A DNA stretch of 61,262 nucleotides from the NCBI GenBank assembly GCA_029247365.1, contig JAQWLJ010000063.1, positions 1-61,262 of the forward strand, given 5' to 3'. This document shows, piece after piece, positions 1 through 5,508 of this stretch; positions within the stretch are counted from its first letter, which is position 1, and every line of letters starts with the position of its first letter. Made by a program: the position numbers and the translations under genes. The stretch comes from Acidimicrobiales bacterium (lineage in GTDB: Bacteria; Actinomycetota; Acidimicrobiia; Acidimicrobiales; Aldehydirespiratoraceae). The notes beneath the pieces are model-generated. The model did not search any database, was not told where the DNA came from, and saw only the letters and a list, made by a program, of their open reading frames with translations.

Positions 1-229
1 TACTAGACATAGAAGCAGATTGTTGTGCTGTTAATTCATCAATAAGATAGGTTTCAATATTGTCATAAAGTTGTTCGATAATTTTAATAACAAGAGTAGT
101 ATAATTTATAGAGAGATGGTTAATTAAACCAAGAGATTTGACTCGTTTTAGAATTTTATCAAATGACATATCTTCCAATTGCCCATTTCGTTTAATAACA
201 TGCATTTCTGATTTCATTGAAGAATTCAT
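1..229 (-). CDS. Ribonucleoside-diphosphate reductase large subunit, N-terminal fragment (viral/eukaryotic type)
   Basis: The reverse strand reads 76 codons from an ATG at 229 and runs off the left edge. The start MNSSMKSEMHVIKRNGQ, followed by FDKILKRVKSLG, is the ATP-cone that opens class I ribonucleotide reductase large subunits. LIDELTAQQSASMS matches the element just before the conserved HPDY region of eukaryotic and large-DNA-virus enzymes. The enzyme reduces ribonucleoside diphosphates to deoxy forms. Base composition is extremely AT-rich, unlike everything after about 880. Assignment to a nucleocytoplasmic large DNA virus is inferred from the three genes at this end together. Confidence 0.85.
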   Translation of the reverse strand, partial: MNSSMKSEMHVIKRNGQLEDMSFDKILKRVKSLGLINHLSINYTTLVIKIIEQLYDNIETYLIDELTAQQSASMSS

Positions 230-320
230 TCTATTCCTAATTATATCACTATAATTTTAAATAATTATAAATAAAATATTTTTATATATATATAGGAAAA
301 ATAAAATAAATAAAAATATT

Positions 321-596
321 TTGGTATTGATAACTAGTTTGGTTTTAACTTTAGGATTGGTTTTTTTAATAAAATATATTTTGGATCATAATATAAAAAA
401 GGGAAGAGAGAGTTTAGTAAAAGATTTGGGAAGAAAGTCGTCTGTTCTTTCAAATAATTACCTAAATATGAACAAACCAATTTATAAAAATAGCGAATAT
501 AAGGATACTATTACATGTTATAATACACCGGGTCCAAAAATTAAAGGTGGTATAAGAGTAAATTATTACAATGCTGGTAGGTCTTTATTACTCTAA
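321..596 (+). CDS. Small membrane-anchored protein of the AT-rich (virus-like) segment
   Basis: An open frame of about 91 codons ends at TAA 594-596. It begins with a hydrophobic helix (LITSLVLTLGLVFLIKYIL) followed by a basic, Asn/Tyr/Lys-rich tail (GPKIKGGIRVNYYNAG near the end), so it would be a single-pass membrane protein. There is no in-frame ATG before the helix: the frame is open upstream and the first candidate start is TTG at 321. The true start, or even expression, is therefore uncertain. It is divergent from the ribonucleotide reductase gene, as in compact viral genomes. No family is recognised. Confidence 0.4.
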   Translation: MVLITSLVLTLGLVFLIKYILDHNIKKGRESLVKDLGRKSSVLSNNYLNMNKPIYKNSEYKDTITCYNTPGPKIKGGIRVNYYNAGRSLLL

Positions 597-642
597 ATTT
601 ATAATCAAGAGTTATTGAATATAATATTTCTATAATATAAAC

Positions 643-881
643 ATGCGAAGAAAATATACAAGAAAAAGAAAATATACGAAAAAAAAAGGAAAATACTTAA
701 AAAAACATAGGGGAGGTGGTAATGGTACCAAACGAAAGGAGCCGGAGAGGGGGATTGATTTGAAAAATTTGATTATTGGACGTAGAAAAAGACGGACAGC
801 GGATGACGTTAGAAAGGAATCAGTCCAAGCCTTACAGGAGAGGGAAAAGGAGGAAAGGGACAGAGCAGCGGAGGCTGCGGT
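643..881 (+). CDS. Lys/Arg-rich small protein, 3' end lost at the contig junction
   Basis: ATG at 643 follows an AT-rich spacer. The protein begins MRRKYTRKRKYTKKKGKYL and continues KKHRGGGNGTKRK. This very basic opening followed by a glycine run is common in small proteins of algal and protist giant viruses. A charged, probably helical part follows (DDVRKESVQALQEREKEERDRA). The frame nominally continues to 1011, but from about 870-885 onward the DNA is that of the bacterial TraR/DksA-like gene in another frame. The real C-terminus is therefore missing. Function unknown. Confidence 0.5.
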
Positions 882-890
882 GCTGCGAAG
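865..890. other. Composition break: probable chimeric assembly junction
   Basis: Left of here the sequence is AT-rich and virus-like; right of here it is high-G+C actinobacterial. The changeover lies in a purine-rich, Gln/Glu/Ala-coding repeat-like stretch (gcagcggaggctgcgg, then tgctgcgaagaagg). Short shared words there could mislead an assembler. The bacterial frame reads back from 933 as AAKKVAKSPFGKKFIGE and then loses sense near 880. That places the break inside the Ala/Lys-rich N-terminus of the TraR/DksA-like gene. Confidence 0.75.
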
Positions 891-1280
891 AAGGTTGCAA
901 AGTCGCCGTTCGGTAAGAAATTCATCGGCGAAATGGAGGTCCGCCTCACCGAGGAGCGTGCCAAGTACCTTCACTCCGAGGAGAACTACCGCGCTGAGGC
1001 CGACGCGCTGATTGAGGGGCGCGAGCCCGGCGATGTCCAGTTCGATGAGGAGTCGGGCGAAGGCGACACGCTGGCCGTCGAGCGCGAGCGCGATCTTGCG
1101 TTGTCGGCTCAGGCTCGCCAGGCCGTGGAACAAATCGATGCCGCCCTTGCACGCATCAAGGCTGGCACCTATGGCATCTGCACCAGCTCGGGACTCGCGA
1201 TCCCCCAGGAACGCCTCAAAGCAATTCCGTGGGCGGCCGAACGGGTCGAGTACAAGGTCGGCGGGCTCGGCCGGCTCTGA
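882..1280 (+). CDS. TraR/DksA-like protein, 5' end truncated, zinc cysteines mostly lost
   Basis: The readable product begins AAKKVAKSPFGKKFIGEMEVRL, then a long helical hairpin (EERAKYLHSEENYRAEADALI) with an acidic tip (FDEESGEGDTLAVERERDLALSA), then GTYGICTSSGLAIPQERLKAIPWAAERVEYKV. The layout is that of TraR/DksA proteins, which act in the RNA polymerase secondary channel. The C-terminal zinc ribbon normally has four cysteines (CxxC...CxxC); here only one Cys remains and the others are Ser, Arg and Tyr. The true start lies in the Ala/Lys-rich N-terminus cut by the contig junction. The pseudouridine synthase follows 22 bases later on the same strand. Confidence 0.8.
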   Translation, partial: AAKKVAKSPFGKKFIGEMEVRLTEERAKYLHSEENYRAEADALIEGREPGDVQFDEESGEGDTLAVERERDLALSAQARQAVEQIDAALARIKAGTYGICTSSGLAIPQERLKAIPWAAERVEYKVGGLGRL

Positions 1281-1302
1281 CTGAGACGAACGGAGCATCA
1301 TC

Positions 1303-2223
1303 GTGACCGAGAAGGTCGAGGACACCGTTCCTGCGGCCTTCGGCGGCGACCGTCTTGATCGTTTTGTTGCGGCCGTCACGGGTGAAAGCCGTTCGGCTGT
1401 CAAGGCCCTCATCGCCGATGGACGGGTCACCCACAACGGCCGGAAGATCACGTCGGCCTCGGTTCGCATCAATGTCGCTGACCGGATTGTGGTTGACTTG
1501 CCGCCACCGGTCGATGAGCGTCCCCAACCCGACCCCGCCGTCGAGTTCGTGGTGGTCCACGAGGACGCCGACGTGATCGTGATCGACAAACCTGCCGGGC
1601 TGGTCGTTCACCCCGGCGCAGGGCAGCGCGACGGCACGCTCGTCAACGGCCTTCTCGCTCGCTACCCCGAACTTGTGAACGTCGGAGAGGAACACCGGCC
1701 GGGAATCGTCCACCGCCTCGACCGGGGGACCTCTGGGGTGCTGATGGTCGCCCGCACTAACGATGCCTACGAGGCGCTCGTCGGCCAACTTGCGGCGCAC
1801 GAGCCTGAACGTATTTACCAGACGCTGGTCTGGGGGCAGCCCGAGCGCGACACCGGGACGATCGATGCCCCGATCGGCCGCTCTACCCGCCATCCCACAC
1901 GAATGACCGTCACCCCGGACGGCCGCCTCGCCGTCACCCGCTACTCGGTTCTCGCCCGCCATGTCGAGCCGGTCCCGACTGCCTTACTTGAGTGCCGGCT
2001 CGAGACCGGGCGCACCCATCAGATCCGAGTCCATCTCCGAGCGATCGGACACCCAGTCGTCGGTGACCGCGAATACGACGGCGGGCGACCGGGCCTCGAC
2101 CCGGGTCGCCCGTTCCTGCACGCCCGAGTCCTGCGTTTCGCTCATCCACGCACGGGCGACGCGGTCGAGGCCGAGGCGCCGCTGCCCACTGACCTTGTCG
2201 ACGTGCTCGCCGGGTGCCGCTGA
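1303..2223 (+). CDS. rluD: RluD-type 23S rRNA pseudouridine synthase
   Basis: This 306-residue protein has an N-terminal S4 RNA-binding domain (about residues 15-65, RLDRFVAAVTGESRSAVKAL) followed by the RluA-family catalytic domain. The signature HRLDRGTSGVLMVAR is at 137-151 with catalytic Asp140. Later blocks are TLLECRLETGRTHQIRVH and GHPVVGDREY. RluD-like enzymes convert uridines in 23S rRNA helix 69 to pseudouridine, although the exact target cannot be read from sequence. The start is GTG at 1303 with ACGGAG upstream. It probably shares a transcript with the preceding TraR/DksA-like gene; the two often lie close in actinobacteria with lspA between them, which is absent here. Confidence 0.88.
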   Translation: MTEKVEDTVPAAFGGDRLDRFVAAVTGESRSAVKALIADGRVTHNGRKITSASVRINVADRIVVDLPPPVDERPQPDPAVEFVVVHEDADVIVIDKPAGLVVHPGAGQRDGTLVNGLLARYPELVNVGEEHRPGIVHRLDRGTSGVLMVARTNDAYEALVGQLAAHEPERIYQTLVWGQPERDTGTIDAPIGRSTRHPTRMTVTPDGRLAVTRYSVLARHVEPVPTALLECRLETGRTHQIRVHLRAIGHPVVGDREYDGGRPGLDPGRPFLHARVLRFAHPRTGDAVEAEAPLPTDLVDVLAGCR

Positions 2224-2281
2224 CCGCTCGTGAGACCCAGTGCTCTTCGCCCTGCCGGCGATGTCAGCAAGTGAGAACTAG

Positions 2282-2668
2282 TCAAGGAACTATCGCATGG
2301 AACTCTCGCATGCGAGCGCCGGCATCGCCCCAGATCGTGAGCAGCACGCACTGCCCTTCATGATCGCACGAGGCGTCGGTGTGGGGCTCGCCGAAATCTC
2401 CTGCGGTGATGGGACCGTCAACCGCTCGAATGATCTCCGAGAGTCGGATATCGGTTGCCTCCCGAGCGAGCACGTAGCCGCCACCGACACACCGCTTCGA
2501 ACGAACGAGGCGGGCACCTTTGAGGGCGAGAAAGAGCTGCTCGAGGCATGGCTGGGGAAGTACGGTTCGTTCGGCGATCTCGCGCAGCGAGGTGGGAGAG
2601 GATTTGGGGTGGAGCGCGAGCGATAAAAGCGCCCGCGCTGCATAGTCACCACGAGTCGAGACACGCAT
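2282..2668 (-). CDS. Rrf2-family transcriptional regulator (IscR/NsrR-like)
   Basis: This 128-residue protein starts MRVSTRGDYAARALLSLALH, the usual Rrf2 opening. A winged helix follows (SLREIAERTVLPQPCLEQLFLALKGARLV, then the GGYVLAR wing). The C-terminal part has CDHEGQC followed by LLTIW. Spacing C-x5-C resembles two of the three Fe-S cysteines of IscR; the expected first cysteine is not seen. The regulator may sense iron-sulfur status, nitric oxide or redox, but its target cannot be told. The frame is open further upstream, yet the family start at 2668 is clear. It is divergent from the phosphodiesterase gene, with 63 bases between start codons. Confidence 0.85.
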   Translation of the reverse strand: MRVSTRGDYAARALLSLALHPKSSPTSLREIAERTVLPQPCLEQLFLALKGARLVRSKRCVGGGYVLAREATDIRLSEIIRAVDGPITAGDFGEPHTDASCDHEGQCVLLTIWGDAGARMREFHAIVP

Positions 2669-2719
2669 CGGGGTGGACTCCAGGCCCGCCCTGTTGCGCG
2701 GTGTGCCGAGACGCGTCGG

Positions 2720-2725
2720 TAGCAT
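2720..2725 (+). promoter_or_regulatory. -10 element TAGCAT, leaderless promoter of the phosphodiesterase gene
   Basis: TAGCAT ends 6 bases before the ATG at 2732. A transcript would therefore begin at or next to the start codon, which also supports ATG 2732 over the TTG just before it. Confidence 0.6.
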
Positions 2726-2731
2726 CGGTTG

Positions 2732-3832
2732 ATGGTCGCCAACGATCCTGTTCTTCCCGACTGGGCTGGCGGCTGTGTGACTCACCTCGTCCCCGCTCTA
2801 CTCGGTGATGAACGGCTCCCCGCCGCCGCCCCCGACGCGCTGGTCGATGCCTCAGCGGTCGTGCTCGTGGTGATCGACGGGCTTGGCTGGCATCAGTTGC
2901 AGCAGTTCTCGTCGGTCGCCCCGACCCTGTCGATGCTCCAGGGCGGTCCGATCACCACGGTCGCCCCGTCCACCACTAGTGCGGCTCTCACCTCAATCGC
3001 AACTGGCAGCGCCCCCGGGGAGCACGGCATCGTCGGCTATCGCGTCGATGTAGAGGGGCAGAATCTCAACTGTCTGTCGTGGCGGACCCCTTCGGGCGAT
3101 GCTCGAGAGCGGATCATTCCCGAATCGTTCCAGACCATCGAGCCCTTCCAAGGTGAGCGGCCAGTGGTGATTCAGAACGCGCCGTTCCACAAGACGGGCT
3201 TCACCCGCGCTCACCTACGCGGTGCCCGGCAACAGAACTGGCGGACCTTGCCGACCCTCCCTGTCGAGGTTCGGCAAGCGATCGCTGCGGGTGAGCCGTT
3301 TGTTTACGCCTACTACGACGGCATCGACAAGATCGCCCACGAGTTTGGTTTTGGTGAGCACTACCAAGCCGAGCTCGGAGCCGTCGACCGCATGATTGGC
3401 GATCTTCTGTTGATGCTCCCGCGCGGTGTGGCCGTCGTGGTCACTGCTGACCACGGACTTGTCGACTGCACCGGCGGGCGCACCGAACTGCATGACGACA
3501 TCTGGCGTATCACTGATCGTTCGTCGGGCGAAGCCCGGTTCCGCTGGCTCCACGCCGAGCCTGGTCGAGGCCGAGATCTTCTTGACGCAGCACGCGACTA
3601 CCACAGCGACCGGGCATGGATCGTCTCCGTCGAGCAGGCGGTCGATGAGCGATGGTTCGGCCGTTCCGTGTCCGAGGTCGCGCTCAAACGGCTTGGTGAT
3701 GTAGCCGTGGTCGCACGCGATCACTGGTTCTTCGCTGATCGGGCCGATGCGACACCAGACTGGTTGATCGGACGCCATGGCTCACTCACCGAGGGTGAGA
3801 TGCGTGTCCCAATGCTCTGCCACTGGTCTTGA
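2732..3832 (+). CDS. Type I phosphodiesterase/nucleotide pyrophosphatase family protein
   Basis: This 366-residue protein belongs to the alkaline-phosphatase superfamily. Metal-binding positions are visible in order: VVLVVIDGLGW near the N-terminus, TTVAPSTTSAALTSIATG carrying the nucleophilic Thr/Ser, YAYYDGIDKIAHEFG, and VVVTADHGLVD. Family members hydrolyse phosphodiester or pyrophosphate bonds of nucleotides and related compounds; the substrate is not known here. No signal peptide is evident, so it is probably cytoplasmic. Similar proteins are common in actinobacteria near bpa-type genes, and bpa follows 28 bases downstream on the same strand. Confidence 0.8.
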   Translation: MVANDPVLPDWAGGCVTHLVPALLGDERLPAAAPDALVDASAVVLVVIDGLGWHQLQQFSSVAPTLSMLQGGPITTVAPSTTSAALTSIATGSAPGEHGIVGYRVDVEGQNLNCLSWRTPSGDARERIIPESFQTIEPFQGERPVVIQNAPFHKTGFTRAHLRGARQQNWRTLPTLPVEVRQAIAAGEPFVYAYYDGIDKIAHEFGFGEHYQAELGAVDRMIGDLLLMLPRGVAVVVTADHGLVDCTGGRTELHDDIWRITDRSSGEARFRWLHAEPGRGRDLLDAARDYHSDRAWIVSVEQAVDERWFGRSVSEVALKRLGDVAVVARDHWFFADRADATPDWLIGRHGSLTEGEMRVPMLCHWS

Positions 3833-3860
3833 CCACCAACCTTTACGAGGAACAAAGCCT

Positions 3861-4367
3861 GTGAACACTCCTAGTGATCCGCCCGAGCCGCAGTCACAAC
3901 GGGCGGAGATCGAACGCCCCGAGGTGGAGGTGGTCGACCCGGCTGAGCCCGAAGCCGAGATCGACGAGACGGTCGATCACCCGGCGAAGGTGATGCGGAT
4001 TGGGGCCATGATGAAGCAGCTGCTCGACGAGTTGCGGTCGACCGATCTTGACGTACCGAGCCGCGAGCGCCTGCGCGAGATCTATGACCGCTCCGTCGGT
4101 GAACTCAGTTCGGCGCTGTCGCCCGACCTAGCCGACGAACTCGGCCGCCTGGCGTTGCCCTTCAACGGTGACGAGACGCCCACTGCGGCCGAACTTCAGA
4201 TCGCCAAAGCACAGCTCGTTGGCTGGCTTGAAGGACTCGTCCAGGGCATGCAAGCAATGTTGTTCGCCCAACAGATGGCCGCTCAGCAGCAGTTGCAGTC
4301 GATGCGCGGCGAGATTGGTGCCGGCGAGACCGCCGAGGGCGAGCCGCGGCCGGGCACCTACCTCTAG
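3861..4367 (+). CDS. bpa: Bacterial proteasome activator Bpa/PafE
   Basis: This 168-residue protein has an acidic, disordered N-terminus (about 1-45), a helical core (KVMRIGAMMKQLLDELRST; LREIYDRSVGELSSALSPDL; QIAKAQLVGWLEGLVQGMQAM) and the C-terminus RPGTYL. The penultimate Tyr is the HbYX-type tail that docks on the 20S proteasome alpha ring. Mycobacterial Bpa ends GQYL. Bpa forms a dodecameric ring and opens the proteasome gate without ATP. Its presence implies a 20S proteasome elsewhere in the genome. The start is GTG 3861; the frame is open upstream but conserved sequence starts here. Its stop shares CTAG with the convergent sua5 stop. Confidence 0.92.
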   Translation: MNTPSDPPEPQSQRAEIERPEVEVVDPAEPEAEIDETVDHPAKVMRIGAMMKQLLDELRSTDLDVPSRERLREIYDRSVGELSSALSPDLADELGRLALPFNGDETPTAAELQIAKAQLVGWLEGLVQGMQAMLFAQQMAAQQQLQSMRGEIGAGETAEGEPRPGTYL

Positions 4368-5383
4368 AGGTCAGCGACTGACCGAGCGACGCGACTCGAC
4401 CCGGCGCGGGTCAGGCGGTCGTCGATCGCTCTGCCGAGTCCGGGCACCCCTGTCAGCTCGGCGATGATCCGGGTTGGAGCCTCGGCGTCAGCGCGCCGGA
4501 GTGCGTCGTAGAGGTTGTGGGCGACGGTCGCGAGATCGGTGCGTGACCCGAGCGACGCGAACTTCCAGTTTGCTGGAAGCGGTGGTGCTTCACCCTCGTA
4601 ACCGAGGTAGAGGACATTGCCTGCCGGAGCTCTCAACGGATCGAAGGCTGCGATGACGGTGGTGGTCGGTGTGCCGGGGGAGTAGTGGCGTTCATCGTGG
4701 CCGGGTGAGGCCAGCGCCTCTTCGGCCGCAGTGTCGACCGACCGGGCAACGACGTGGCGGGCGATTGACTCGAGCGGGATCGCCCCATGGCGGAGCACCA
4801 CGGCCGTGTCGCCGTCGAACGACACAACCGTCGACTCGATGCCCGCAGCGCAGGGTCCGGAATCAACAATGAGGTCGATCCGGTCGCCAAGCTCGGAAGC
4901 GACGTGGCTCGCCTGAGTCGGACTGATGCGACCGAAACGGTTCGCGCTCGGTGCAGCAATTGGCACACCGGCTGCGGTGATAATTCCTAGTGCGGTCCGG
5001 TGCGACGGGCAACGGACACCGACATGGGGCAATCCGCTCGAAACCGTGGCCGGAACCGACGCGCGTCGGGGTAGTACGAGGGTGAGAGGGCCCGGCCAGA
5101 ACGCCTCTGCCAAGATTGTTGCCGGTACCGGGAATGGCCCAGCGACAACGTCGGCAGCCATTGCTAGGCCGTCGACGTGGACGATGAGGGGATCTGTCGA
5201 CGGGCGTTCCTTTGCCGCGAAGATCAACGCGATCGCATCAGGATCGAGGGCGTTGCCTCCCAGGCCGTAGACCGTTTCGGTTGGGATCGCCACCAGTCCG
5301 CCGTCGCGTAGCGTCGTTCCGGCCTGCCTGATCACAGCTGGATCGAGGCTGTCGGCGGGGCAGGGCAGGATGGGGGCAGACAT
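4364..5383 (-). CDS. sua5: Threonylcarbamoyl-AMP synthase, Sua5 type
   Basis: This 339-residue protein has an N-terminal YrdC/TsaC domain (GLVAIPTETVYGLGGNA, then AKERPSTDPLIVHV, WPGPLTLVL, GVRCPSHRTAL, PSANRFGRISPT) and a C-terminal Sua5 domain (about 210-339). It makes threonylcarbamoyl-AMP from threonine, bicarbonate and ATP for t6A at position 37 of ANN-decoding tRNAs. ATG 5383 is chosen over an upstream TTG at 5392. A TAGGAT element at 5396-5401 on this strand could serve it with a very short leader. The gene diverges from dnaE, and its stop overlaps the bpa stop in the palindrome CTAG. Confidence 0.93.
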   Translation of the reverse strand: MSAPILPCPADSLDPAVIRQAGTTLRDGGLVAIPTETVYGLGGNALDPDAIALIFAAKERPSTDPLIVHVDGLAMAADVVAGPFPVPATILAEAFWPGPLTLVLPRRASVPATVSSGLPHVGVRCPSHRTALGIITAAGVPIAAPSANRFGRISPTQASHVASELGDRIDLIVDSGPCAAGIESTVVSFDGDTAVVLRHGAIPLESIARHVVARSVDTAAEEALASPGHDERHYSPGTPTTTVIAAFDPLRAPAGNVLYLGYEGEAPPLPANWKFASLGSRTDLATVAHNLYDALRRADAEAPTRIIAELTGVPGLGRAIDDRLTRAGSSRVARSVADL

Positions 5384-5432
5384 CGGAATCAAACGATCCT
5401 ACGAGCCACTAGTCACGGTGAGTTGTGACCGC

Positions 5433-5438
5433 TATGGT
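5433..5438 (+). promoter_or_regulatory. -10 element TATGGT of the dnaE promoter
   Basis: TATGGT predicts a transcription start near 5445, about 63 bases before the preferred dnaE start. No good -35 is visible. The predicted start lies inside the palindrome at 5441-5460. Confidence 0.45.
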
Positions 5439-5440
5439 CG

Positions 5441-5460
5441 AAATCACACCCGTGTGATTT
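5441..5460. promoter_or_regulatory. Perfect inverted repeat at the dnaE transcription start (operator candidate)
   Basis: Nine-base arms AAATCACAC and GTGTGATTT are separated by CC. The repeat sits immediately after the -10 element TATGGT, where a bound repressor would block initiation. It does not match the actinobacterial LexA box (CGAAC-N4-GTTCG). The regulator is unknown. Confidence 0.55.
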
Positions 5461-5490
5461 GTCCACACGGTGTCCACAGCCGTGTCCACA
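5459..5490 (+). promoter_or_regulatory. Cluster of three DnaA-box-like 9-mers upstream of dnaE
   Basis: TTGTCCACA at 5459-5467 matches the consensus DnaA box of high-G+C actinobacteria. GTGTCCACA follows at 5470-5478 and 5482-5490. All have the same orientation and begin 11 and 12 bases apart, about one helical turn. They fill the probable dnaE leader, so DnaA control of dnaE is a possible role. The cluster is too small, and in the wrong gene context, to be the origin. Confidence 0.6.
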
Positions 5491-5508
5491 AGTATCCGGG
5501 AGCAGCGC

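Noticed and set aside
630-1589. 319-codon minus-strand frame across the junction
   Set aside because: It spans two unrelated sequences and is low-complexity antisense of real genes.
5459-5490. Chromosomal origin of replication at the DnaA-box cluster
   Set aside because: Only three boxes, no AT-rich unwinding region, and no dnaA, dnaN or gidB neighbours. A regulatory cluster fits better.
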